Positions 1 through 6,097 are shown, numbered from the stretch's first letter. The stretch is DNA of 10,662 nucleotides from Candidatus Schekmanbacteria bacterium GWA2_38_11 (GCA_001790645.1 MGDB01000118.1:8841-19502); one strand, 5' to 3'. Program-made: numbers and translations. The notes: generated by a model not told the origin, from the sequence alone.

Positions 1-423
1 AGTCTGTTTGTTTTCGAATATGACGACGCAGTCCAGGCCATTAACGAATTGAAGAAAAATCTGATAACTAAAAAAGAAGCAAGTGATCTTTTTGGGATTG
101 AAAGAGGTGAGGGGCTAAAAAGTATTCTGGGTAATATAAGCCAGACTTTCGGTGGAGAGGAGCTTTATCCAAGCATAGAAGAAAAAGCTGCTCATCTTTT
201 GTATTTCATTATAAAAGACCACCCCTTTGCTGATGGCAACAAGCGCATAGGTTCGTTTCTTTTCATAGTTTTTCTTGCCCGAAACAAATATCTATTCAAG
301 AAAAACGGGGAACGAAAAATTAATGATAATGCCCTGGTGGCTCTTGCTTTGCTTATTGCTGAAAGTGCACCAAAGCAGAAGGATATAATGATAAAACTGA
401 TTATGAATTTTTTAGCAAATTGA
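1..423 (+). CDS. Fic/Doc-domain protein, C-terminal part (5' end outside window)
   Basis: The frame is open from the first base, so the gene begins upstream and only the last 140 codons are seen. The diagnostic feature is the Fic core HPFADGNKRIG, with its His encoded at 220-222. It is preceded by a helix (SIEEKAAHLLYFIIKD) and a flap-like segment (TFGGEELYP), the usual order in Fic folds. Fic enzymes transfer AMP or another phosphate-containing group to target hydroxyls using the motif His; Doc relatives phosphorylate EF-Tu. The motif has GNKR rather than GNGR, and Ser replaces the second Arg, so it is closer to the Doc or RhuM-like group, and AMPylation cannot be assumed. The missing N-terminus may hold a RhuM-like domain; that is a guess from the look of the flanking sequence. 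The next gene remnant starts one base after the stop, suggesting a former operon with a restriction-modification gene. Confidence 0.85.
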   Translation, partial: SLFVFEYDDAVQAINELKKNLITKKEASDLFGIERGEGLKSILGNISQTFGGEELYPSIEEKAAHLLYFIIKDHPFADGNKRIGSFLFIVFLARNKYLFKKNGERKINDNALVALALLIAESAPKQKDIMIKLIMNFLAN

Positions 424-424
424 T

Positions 425-672
425 ATGAACAGAGAAGAAGCACACAAAATAGTCCGTGAAACCCTGCAGAATAAATTTGATAAAAAGAGGTTTATTTATT
501 TTGTCAAAAATTTGTTGTTGATAAACTTATTGTTATTACTAAGTCAGATGACTATCTCACTAACTCAGCTAAACAAGCCAAAGTTAACGACTACGAAAAA
601 CAAATTGACCAGATGGTTTATAAGCTTTATGGCTTAACACCGGAAGAAATTGAAATTATAGAGGAGGGCTAA
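425..672 (+). pseudogene. Type IIG restriction-modification enzyme, internally deleted remnant
   Basis: From ATG 425 (frame 2) the peptide begins MNREEAHKIVRETLQNKF and continues to FVKNLL, resembling the N-terminal tip of Eco57I/type IIG restriction-methyltransferases. After about base 515 that frame becomes meaningless and ends at 637. Frame 1 over about 505-672 reads FVVDKLIVITKSDDYL, then KQIDQMVYKLYGLTPEE and ends EEG at TAA 670. This is the typical C-terminal tail of the same family (DxxVYxLYGLTxEE). The two ends of a protein normally around 1000 residues long are thus joined within 250 bases and out of frame. All methyltransferase motifs (NPPY) and the nuclease motif are gone, so the remnant is inactive. 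Family recognition is from memory of the conserved termini. A programmed frameshift is unlikely because the whole catalytic body is absent. Confidence 0.75.
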
Positions 673-742
673 GCCAAAGAACTGCACAATATAGAAATTA
701 AAAAGATAAAAACTATTGCTGACTTTTATGATGAGATAAAAT

Positions 743-979
743 ATGATTGATATTAAATTTGGCAAATCAGATTTACCTAATGGTATTTTTAAAATAAAAG
801 AGTTCGACTATCCTATTCCGTATAAAGTCAAAGAAAACTTGCTAGAAAAATATCCTGATGGCTTTGTTTATCATAGAGACTTATTGGAGGAATTGGCCAA
901 TATGAATCCAACTCTTGCAATTAAATTTGCGGCTACGTTTTGGCAGGAAATAGAAGATGAGTTGGATAGGGCTAAGTAG
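743..979 (+). CDS. Small hypothetical protein, 78 aa
   Basis: ATG 743 opens a 78-residue soluble, mildly acidic protein with no membrane segment or signal peptide. I recognise no domain. Its C-terminal half looks helical (HRDLLEELANMNPTLAIKF, then WQEIEDELDRAK). A short open stretch in frame 1 (673-750, peptide ending TIADFYDEIKYD) lacks a normal start codon and overlaps this ATG by eight bases (ATGATTGA). The gene may therefore once have been translationally coupled to an upstream partner, or be the 3' part of a frameshifted gene. The ribosome binding site is weak. It lies between two broken genes, so it could itself be a relic, though its codons look coding. Confidence 0.5.
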   Translation: MIDIKFGKSDLPNGIFKIKEFDYPIPYKVKENLLEKYPDGFVYHRDLLEELANMNPTLAIKFAATFWQEIEDELDRAK

Positions 980-1468
980 GAAATGAGAGGGACGTCAATG
1001 AAAAAAATCACTTTTCAATTTTAATTTAAAATAGATACCGTTTTACTTACAATTATTCTTCATGAGACCCTGTCAATCCCAAAATTATACTTATCATTGC
1101 CTTAAGGTCTTCTAAAATAGATTCCGGCAAAAGGCCGATTTCTTTTTCGAGTTCCGCTTTGAGAATAGGTTGGACTTCCTGCTAAGGTTTTCCTGCTCCG
1201 CACTTTGATATCGTGCCCTAAACCCTCCAAAATTTACAAAAAATCAAAGCCAATTATTTAATAAAGAAAGAAAACAGTCCTGTCTATATTACAAATTTAT
1301 GTAACAACTCATTTTACAAAAGTAAAGAATTAAAACTGTTTTACATTAGATTTTTGTTGTTATTTTATGAAATTTTGGGAATAAATTGACCGGTTATCTT
1401 TTCCACCACATAAGATTTTACTTTTATTTCACTTAATCAATATAGTATGATAACAAAAAAAATAAAAA
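980..1468. other. Gene-poor AT-rich spacer with a coding relic
   Basis: No intact gene is visible. The left part contains the minus-strand relic listed separately. Bases 1240-1468 are extremely AT-rich, with no convincing ORF, hairpin or repeat. No Shine-Dalgarno sequence precedes the DUF488 start at 1469, only an A-rich run. Confidence 0.6.
1053..1236 (-). pseudogene. Minus-strand coding relic of unknown family (frameshifted)
   Basis: On the minus strand, 1181 down to the TAA at 1053-1055 reads 42 protein-like residues (KAELEKEIGLLPESILEDL, then a hydrophobic patch, ending TGSHEE). Just upstream the same frame has a TAG at 1182-1184. A neighbouring frame over about 1233-1180 reads ILEGLGHDIKVRSRKT, which resembles the tail of a helix-turn-helix antitoxin domain. 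Together they look like one short gene broken by a frameshift and a stop. No start codon or full domain can be reconstructed. Assignment to an antitoxin is speculative; the protein-like composition is what I see. Confidence 0.35.
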
Positions 1469-1609
1469 ATGAAAACCTACAAACTTTTTACAATTGGATA
1501 CGAAGGCAGAAATATAGAGGAATTTATTTCTCAACTTAAAGATTTTAACATCACCCGCCTAATTGATGTTAGAAAAATTCCATTATTCCGCAAAAAAGGA
1601 TTTTCTAAA
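1469..1609 (+). pseudogene. DUF488 family protein, truncated after about 47 codons
   Basis: ATG 1469 begins MKTYKLFTIGYEGRNIEEF and continues through LIDVRKIPLFRKKGFSK. This matches the N-terminus of DUF488 proteins (TIGYEGR, DVR, then a P-x-x-R-K-x-G-F-S-K segment), a family of unknown biochemical role usually of 120-180 residues. Homology stops at about base 1609. The frame stays open to 1717, but that part is only the complement of the antitoxin gene on the other strand. The break falls on the antitoxin stop codon (1605-1607). I see no DUF488 C-terminus beyond the toxin promoter, so a deletion or rearrangement joined the two, rather than a simple insertion. The product should be non-functional. 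Confidence 0.75.
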
Positions 1610-1979
1610 CCGCTATTTCAAGGTTTATCTTATCGTAGGCAACTGTCGGGACAGATTCTCTACGCCCTTCCTTTCTTCTCTTCATATCAATCAGGTCAAG
1701 ACTCTCAAGGATTTTAATATCTGTTACAATACTTTTCATATCCCTTTTAGCCAGCCTTGCAAGCTCTTGCAAGCTTTCAGGATGTTTTTCTTTAATCAGA
1801 TGTAATAGCTCAAGCCTCTTGGGGGTTAGCGCTTTTCTGAATCCCTCAACACTTTCAAAATAGGTACCTTTTTCTTTTTTTACCCCTTCTCCTCTTTCTA
1901 TTGCCTCCCCTGTCTTTATGAATTCATCCAAAACCTCTTTAACAGTTTTTATCCCTATCTTAACACGCTTTATCCTCAT
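1605..1979 (-). CDS. Winged-helix antitoxin, HVO_A0114-type, partner of TumE toxin
   Basis: The product is a 124-residue basic protein. Residues 50-105 form a MarR-like winged helix (TPKRLELLHLIKE, LQELARLAKRD, then LESLDLIDM and a charged wing KRRKEGRRE). It ends VPTVAYDKINLEIAV, the tail typical of the HVO_A0114 family of putative DNA-binding proteins, and appears full length. ATG 1979 overlaps the toxin stop as ATGA. Its Shine-Dalgarno AAGGAG lies inside the last toxin codons, so translation is probably coupled. These proteins are often encoded beside TumE/DUF6516 toxins; the inferred role is to neutralise the toxin and repress the operon at the palindrome over its promoter. No terminator follows, so transcripts may run antisense into the DUF488 remnant. 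Confidence 0.8.
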   Translation of the reverse strand: MRIKRVKIGIKTVKEVLDEFIKTGEAIERGEGVKKEKGTYFESVEGFRKALTPKRLELLHLIKEKHPESLQELARLAKRDMKSIVTDIKILESLDLIDMKRRKEGRRESVPTVAYDKINLEIAV

Positions 1980-2266
1980 AGCTTATTCTCCTTATAACTT
2001 TCTATGTCTCTGTAAAAGTCTTTTGTTAGAGTTCTTAAATCTTTAAACTTGTATGGTTCTACCTTCTCTCCATAATGCCTGTTATCTCTTTTACCTTCAC
2101 CATTATCATAACCAATAACCCGTTTACCTTTAACAATGTAAGCAAGCGAATATTTATATCCATGAGGTTTATCAGGAGAAGGTATTACTTCCCACATCTT
2201 AACCTCCATGATGTTCCCACTATCTTCTCTAACCTTAACGTGCTTTACAAGCTTAGCTTTCTTCAC
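1976..2266 (-). CDS. tumE: TumE-family toxin (DUF6516), predicted leaderless GTG start
   Basis: The product is a 96-residue protein with the TumE/DUF6516 pattern: an N-terminal KKAKLVKHVKV strand, MEVKMWEV, then HGYKYSLAYIVKGKRVIGYD and a charged GKRDNRHYG segment, ending with a helix. It is the presumed toxin of a type II toxin-antitoxin pair; its molecular target is not evident here. Start choice: the frame extends upstream to TTG 2302, but that codon lies in the -35 box, and ATG 2275 overlaps the -10 box. The predicted transcription start (about 2267) coincides with GTG 2266. Starting there gives M-KKAKLV, the length I expect for homologues. A leaderless mRNA is therefore the simplest reading. 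ATG 2275 would require a further upstream promoter and has no Shine-Dalgarno. Confidence 0.75.
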   Translation of the reverse strand: MKKAKLVKHVKVREDSGNIMEVKMWEVIPSPDKPHGYKYSLAYIVKGKRVIGYDNGEGKRDNRHYGEKVEPYKFKDLRTLTKDFYRDIESYKENKL

Positions 2267-2269
2267 TAA

Positions 2270-2284
2270 TGGCATAATATGCCA
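2270..2284. promoter_or_regulatory. Palindromic operator over the toxin promoter -10
   Basis: TGGCATA-T-TATGCCA on the minus strand is a perfect 15-base palindrome with 7-base arms. It encloses the -10 box. Protein bound here would block RNA polymerase, so it is the natural binding site for the dimeric winged-helix antitoxin. The function is inferred from position and symmetry. Confidence 0.65.
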
Positions 2285-2302
2285 CTTATTGCTTCGTGTC
2301 AA
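2274..2302 (-). promoter_or_regulatory. Sigma-70 promoter of the toxin-antitoxin operon
   Basis: On the minus strand, TTGACA (2297-2302, perfect -35) is followed by a 17-base spacer and TATTAT (2274-2279, 5/6 match to -10). The predicted +1 is A2267 or G2266, exactly at the GTG toxin start. This is the best promoter match in the window. Confidence 0.8.
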
Positions 2303-2393
2303 GAGACTTTAACAGAAATTGAAGGTTTCCTTGCGGAAACACTTATCACTTATAGCCTATAGCTGATATCTGTTTTTTGAAAGAGGAATCTGG

Positions 2394-2433
2394 ATTCCCG
2401 CTTTTGCCTGCCTGCCGGCAGGCAGGCGGGAAT
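2394..2433. repeat. Nested palindromic repeat
   Basis: The outer inverted repeat ATTCCCGC (2394-2401) / GCGGGAAT (2426-2433) resembles the widespread GGATTCCCGC...GCGGGAATG dispersed repeat. Its loop contains the perfect 20-base palindrome CCTGCCTGCCGGCAGGCAGG (2407-2426). Removing those 20 bases leaves a normal-looking outer element with a TTTTG loop, so one repeat appears inserted in the other. Confidence 0.8.
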
Positions 2434-2459
2434 GTGGTTCACAGATGGGTGTGGAAGTA

Positions 2460-2478
2460 GTCAGGCAGGACGCCTGAC
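2460..2478. repeat. Hairpin GTCAGGC-AGGAC-GCCTGAC
   Basis: Seven-base perfect arms (2460-2466 and 2472-2478) surround a five-base loop. It may be a dispersed repeat or a weak transcription stop; no U tract adjoins it on either strand. Confidence 0.6.
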
Positions 2479-2577
2479 CTATCAGAAAAAAGGAAAAAAG
2501 GACAGTTGTTAATGCTCACTAATCAGGTAACTCTTTTAAAATCAGAAAAAATATAGGAGGTGGTTAGAAAATTTTTC

Positions 2578-4791
2578 TTACTTCTTTCCTATCAGTGCCT
2601 TCAAGTTTTCCTGTGTAAGCTTGTTTGAGGGGTCGTATTTTAAAGCCTCCTCAAACATGACGATTGCATTTCCCTTATCTCCCCTTAGTTTATAGATTAT
2701 ACCAAGGTTCCCATAGGCTTCTGCATATTTCGGGTCTATTTGCAAAGCTCTTTTATATTCCACTATTGCGTCATTTATCAGCCCGAGGCTTTGAAATGCC
2801 ACACCGAGGCTGTTGTGGACATCAGCTTTTTTGGGGTCAGCCTTTATGGAATCCTGAAACGCCTTAGCCGCTTTGTCATATCTTCCGGTGTTGAAATAAC
2901 TCAGCCCCAGATTATAAAGTACATCAGCATGATTCGGGGCAAGCTCTGTAACTTTCTTCAATGTCTGGATTGCATTGTCATACTCGCCGGTATTCTGGTA
3001 CAGCGTTCCAAGGCTATATAAAGCTTCAATGTCAAGTGGGTCAAAGCTTACAGCTTTTTTATATCTTTCCAGGGCTTCGCGGGTCTGCCCCCTTTTTTCA
3101 TAAATAAGCCCGATCTTCCAGTGGGCAGCTCCAAATTTAGGATTTACTTCTAATGCTTTTTCGTAGTTTTTAAAAGCCTCGCTGTAATCACCTTTATTAA
3201 AATACAAATCTCCAAGATTTAAATATGCTTTATAGTCTTTTGGTTTTAACCGTATTGCTTCTTCTAAAATCTTGATAATATTTGACTCATTGGTAATTTT
3301 TAAGTTACTTAGGGCAAAGGCTAAGTTATTATAACCTTCAGAGGTAGGATACAGCCTGATTGATTTTTCAAAGTAATCAATTCCCTTCAGGTAATTGCCA
3401 TCTCTTATATAGATGCACCCGAGAGCTAAATAGGGCCGTGCTTTGTTGCGGGTTTTTGCCAGGGCATCATTCCAGAGAGTGTACTCACTTTTCCAGACAT
3501 TGTTGCGCAAGAAAGTATCTGCGGAGAATAAGAGGATGATGATTGAGAGAAAATAGACAGGGGGGAATTTATTAAGTCCCCTTTTGAAAAAGGGAGATGA
3601 AGTGGGATTTTCATCGTCATTTATGTCTGCTTGAGGGATAAATGTTTTACATAGAAATTGACAAATAAAGACCAAGAGTAGGCAGAACCCGATTAAAGGA
3701 AGATAGAGCCATCTTTCGCTCATAGAATCTTCCAGCGGGATTAATGACGTAGGGCTTAAGGTAATAAAAAATAACAGAATTGAAAAAGAGAACATGGAAG
3801 CTTTCCTTATATTCTTAATGGAAAATATCAGTATCAGAAAAACTGCACTCACACAAAGGATTGTAGATAGTTTAAAAAGGGTTGGGTAGAGTGAGAAACC
3901 ATGATCCACAGTTAAATTAACAGGAAGGAAAAGGAGTCTTATATAATCAACTATTACATGTGACTGAGTGAGGAAATGGTAGTATAAATTCCTATGAAAC
4001 TTGGGATGTCCCATTGCCCCAAAAAATAAATACCTCATGATAAGAACTACAGCTATGAAAAATAAGAAGGGTAAATAATACCATTTTGCTTTGAGGAAAT
4101 TGATTAAGTTAAAAGCTTTATTTCCATCCTTTGTTGGAAAGCCTGGTTTTTTAGATTTACTGGAAAGAAAAAATCTTTCAAAAAGCATAAGAATAACAGG
4201 TAGAGTAGCTGCGATTTCTTTAAAGCCTAAAGCGACAAGGAAAGAGATTAAGCTTATTGAGTAGAAGAACCCTCTTAATTTATTTGATTTTAAAAATTTT
4301 AAAAAGAAAATTATCGAGAGCAGATAAAAGTTTGTGCACATGACACCTATTCTACTTGAGATATAGGTTACTGATTCAGTTTGGATAGGATGGGAGCAGA
4401 AAATGAGGCTGGTAAAGAGAGCGATTTGGAATGGTGTTAATAAAACTGCTCTCTGACCATTGAAGCTATTATTAAAAATAAAGAACAACAGTACAAAAAT
4501 CAGCCATCCATTTGCGATATGAAAGATGAGATTTACAACATGGTAGCCAAAGGGATTAAGACTGTTAAAATAATAATTCAGCGCAAATGAAAGCGTTGAT
4601 AAAGGGCGGGAAGGGTTATCAAGAAAGACATCTGAGATGTTTTTTATATTTTTAATATTCGGGTTTTCTGTAATTACAACATAATCATCATAGTGAAAGG
4701 GGACATAAAAAGAGTTAGAATAAATAATTACAGTTAAAGCGGCAATTAATAAGAACGCAAGGAAGTGAAGTCTGAAAACTGGTTTTTCCAT
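2578..4791 (-). CDS. TMTC-like GT-C membrane glycosyltransferase with TPR repeats
   Basis: The product is about 737 residues. Residues 1-430 are a polytopic membrane domain with the order of motifs seen in the TMTC/GT-C glycosyltransferase family. These are an Asp pair after TM1 (FHYDDYVVITENP, D35-D36), SRPLSTLSFALNYYF with LNPFGYHVVN, HPIQTESVTYISSR (134-147), KEIAATLPVILMLFE and SERWLYLP (358-364). Residues 451 to about 723 hold about eight TPRs, the later ones close to consensus (such as AEAYGNLGIIYKLRGD). Eukaryotic TMTCs O-mannosylate proteins; the likely role here is sugar transfer from a lipid carrier at the outer face of the inner membrane, with TPRs binding a protein partner, but donor and acceptor are unknown. 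I chose ATG 4791 over TTG 4848 because family members start just before TM1; neither has a good ribosome site. Residues 394-407 derive from a dispersed repeat. Confidence 0.8.
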   Translation of the reverse strand: MEKPVFRLHFLAFLLIAALTVIIYSNSFYVPFHYDDYVVITENPNIKNIKNISDVFLDNPSRPLSTLSFALNYYFNSLNPFGYHVVNLIFHIANGWLIFVLLFFIFNNSFNGQRAVLLTPFQIALFTSLIFCSHPIQTESVTYISSRIGVMCTNFYLLSIIFFLKFLKSNKLRGFFYSISLISFLVALGFKEIAATLPVILMLFERFFLSSKSKKPGFPTKDGNKAFNLINFLKAKWYYLPFLFFIAVVLIMRYLFFGAMGHPKFHRNLYYHFLTQSHVIVDYIRLLFLPVNLTVDHGFSLYPTLFKLSTILCVSAVFLILIFSIKNIRKASMFSFSILLFFITLSPTSLIPLEDSMSERWLYLPLIGFCLLLVFICQFLCKTFIPQADINDDENPTSSPFFKRGLNKFPPVYFLSIIILLFSADTFLRNNVWKSEYTLWNDALAKTRNKARPYLALGCIYIRDGNYLKGIDYFEKSIRLYPTSEGYNNLAFALSNLKITNESNIIKILEEAIRLKPKDYKAYLNLGDLYFNKGDYSEAFKNYEKALEVNPKFGAAHWKIGLIYEKRGQTREALERYKKAVSFDPLDIEALYSLGTLYQNTGEYDNAIQTLKKVTELAPNHADVLYNLGLSYFNTGRYDKAAKAFQDSIKADPKKADVHNSLGVAFQSLGLINDAIVEYKRALQIDPKYAEAYGNLGIIYKLRGDKGNAIVMFEEALKYDPSNKLTQENLKALIGKK
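3572..3613. repeat. Dispersed repeat copy inside the TPR gene
   Basis: This segment matches the intergenic stretch 5922-5963 at 37 of 42 positions, including CCCCTTTTGAAAAAGGG and GGGATTTTCA. On the minus strand it is translated in frame as ENPTSSPFFKRGLN, in a loop between two membrane segments. The intergenic copy has the more perfect hairpin. Confidence 0.75.
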
Positions 4792-5015
4792 ATAAAATAT
4801 TTCTGGCTCATCATAAGCAGTTAATAAAAAGTAACAATAAGTTATCAAAACAAAAAGAGCATTGCAAGGCCTAATGAGAATAAACTAAAAATTAAAAGCT
4901 TAAAGCTAAAAACCACAGTTTGAAACTTAAAGTTTTTGAGCTTTAAATTATGATTTTGCACTTTTACCTTTACACTTTGCACTTTTTTCTGCGGTATCTG
5001 CAAATTTCCATCAAC
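4792..5015. other. AT-rich low-complexity spacer
   Basis: There is no gene. Degenerate repeated words occur (AAAGCTTAAAGCT-like at 4890-4910, ACTTAAAGTTTTTGAGCTTTAA at about 4924-4946, TTTTGCACTTT and ACACTTTGCACTTT at 4953-4987). It separates two minus-strand genes and shows no clear promoter. Confidence 0.5.
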
Positions 5016-5834
5016 TCATCCCTTTCCTTTGTAAGGCAGCGGAATATACGAAACACCGGAGTGTTTCTGTGTCGGTTGAGGGAAGAGGTTCATAAACTGG
5101 TAGATTTCTACAGGCATGTCGCAGCTTATGTTAAGTCCGAGCTCTTTTGCCTCTTCGCAGTGGATCGGATAATCGTGGGTCCATTTCCCGCTTGTAAGCA
5201 CCTCAGCAATCCCTCTGGCCTTTTCTTCACCAATGTTATCTTTAAGCAGATTAGTGACAGAGTTTTTTACCTGGCTGATGGCTTTTTTTGCAATATCTGC
5301 CAGTATCAGCGTCTTATCCTCTATCTCGTTTTTATCCTTCATCTCAGGGATTTTCAATATACTAACAGCAGGATATTCTCCAATCTGCGGGTCTACCGGT
5401 CCGAGCACAGCGTTTTCATCCATTACAATCTCATCTGCAGCAAGTGCTATCAAAGTTCCTCCTGACATGGCGTAGTGAGGGATAAAGACAGTTTTTTTAG
5501 CCTTATGGCGGTTAATTGCGCTTGCAATCTGTTCAGAGGCAAGGACAAGGCCTCCCGGGGTATGAAGGATTATGTCAATCGGTACATCGGGGTCAGTGAG
5601 CTTAATAGCCCTTATGATTTCTTCAGAATCATGGATATCTATGTAACGGAGAACCGGAAAACCGAGGATTGACATGGTTTCCTGGCGATGGACAAGGGCA
5701 ATTACCCGGCTCCCCCTTTTCCTTTCTATTTTCTGCATCTGCTTTAGTCTGCTTGCTTCAAGTATTTTCTGTTTTATCATAGGTGCAATAGCGGTAAGCA
5801 TGAAAAAAATCCAGAATATATCCCATACCTGCAT
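5016..5834 (-). CDS. Membrane-anchored ClpP-class serine protease (SDH_sah family)
   Basis: The product has 272 residues. Residues 3-20 form one N-terminal membrane anchor, followed by a basic linker. The crotonase/ClpP-fold core carries HTPGGLVLASEQIA (91-104) and YAMSGGTLIALAADEIVM (121-138), with S124 as the probable nucleophile, then ENAVLGPVDPQIG (140-152). This pattern is that of the SDH_sah ('serine dehydrogenase proteinase') family, related to SppA and NfeD-associated membrane proteases, and the length is normal. It probably cleaves membrane or membrane-proximal substrates. Which residue acts as general base is not clear from sequence; H120 is near but unproven. A strong Shine-Dalgarno AGGAGGGAC precedes ATG 5834. 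A rhomboid protease lies upstream on the same strand, separated by 263 bases of repeats, so co-transcription is uncertain. Confidence 0.85.
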   Translation of the reverse strand: MQVWDIFWIFFMLTAIAPMIKQKILEASRLKQMQKIERKRGSRVIALVHRQETMSILGFPVLRYIDIHDSEEIIRAIKLTDPDVPIDIILHTPGGLVLASEQIASAINRHKAKKTVFIPHYAMSGGTLIALAADEIVMDENAVLGPVDPQIGEYPAVSILKIPEMKDKNEIEDKTLILADIAKKAISQVKNSVTNLLKDNIGEEKARGIAEVLTSGKWTHDYPIHCEEAKELGLNISCDMPVEIYQFMNLFPQPTQKHSGVSYIPLPYKGKG

Positions 5835-5921
5835 TTTTTGTCCCTCCTAAATTAAATGTTAAATTCTAATTTCTAAATTCTAAACAAATTCAAAATTCTA
5901 ATAATTTATGAAATAAAACTA

Positions 5922-5972
5922 ATAATTCCCCTTTTGAAAAAGGGGGATTAAGGGGGATTTTCAAATCCCCCC
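5922..5972. repeat. Tandem hairpin repeat (CCCCTTTT/AAAAGGGG and GGGGGATTT/AAATCCCCC)
   Basis: Two adjacent hairpins are present: CCCCTTTT-GA-AAAAGGGG (5928-5945) and GGGGGATTT-TC-AAATCCCCC (5952-5971). The first 42 bases recur inside the TPR gene at 3572-3613. The element could also slow or stop transcription leaving the rhomboid gene. Confidence 0.75.
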
Positions 5973-5985
5973 AGCCTCCTTTTCC

Positions 5986-6005
5986 CCTGCCTGCCGGCAG
6001 GCAGG
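5986..6005. repeat. 20-base palindrome, second copy
   Basis: A perfect CCTGCCTGCCGGCAGGCAGG, identical to 2407-2426 and containing the 12-base core found again at 8471-8482. Confidence 0.85.
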
Positions 6006-6097
6006 TAAAGAGGGGAGAGTGAAGCCATCAAAGCATGATGAAGGCTAACGTCCTTCCATTAATATTGTTTAGGATTTAGAATTTTATACCTTCCTCT

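Larger units (their letters stand above)
2303..2577. other. Spacer between toxin-antitoxin operon and TPR gene, repeat-bearing
   Basis: There is no gene. The spacer contains a word-like AT-rich stretch (2339-2372), the nested palindrome and the second hairpin listed separately. Neither hairpin is followed by a T tract, so no clear terminator is seen for the TPR gene that ends at 2578 on the minus strand. Confidence 0.6.
5835..6097. other. Repeat-filled spacer between the two protease genes
   Basis: There is no gene. Bases 5850-5915 are built of degenerate AATTCTAA-type words, 5922-5972 hold two tandem hairpins, and 5986-6005 hold the 20-base palindrome. Confidence 0.6.

Noticed and set aside
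2460..2478. Hairpin as intrinsic terminator
   Set aside because: The stem is short and no T tract follows on either strand, so it is kept only as a repeat.
2555..2563. Perfect Shine-Dalgarno-like AGGAGGTGG on the plus strand
   Set aside because: No start codon with an open frame follows at a usable distance; downstream is the 3' end of the minus-strand TPR gene. It may be a relic or chance.
4950..5465. Plus-strand open frame of 171 codons
   Set aside because: It is the antisense of the ClpP-class protease plus an AT-rich spacer; the minus strand carries clear catalytic motifs and a strong ribosome site.
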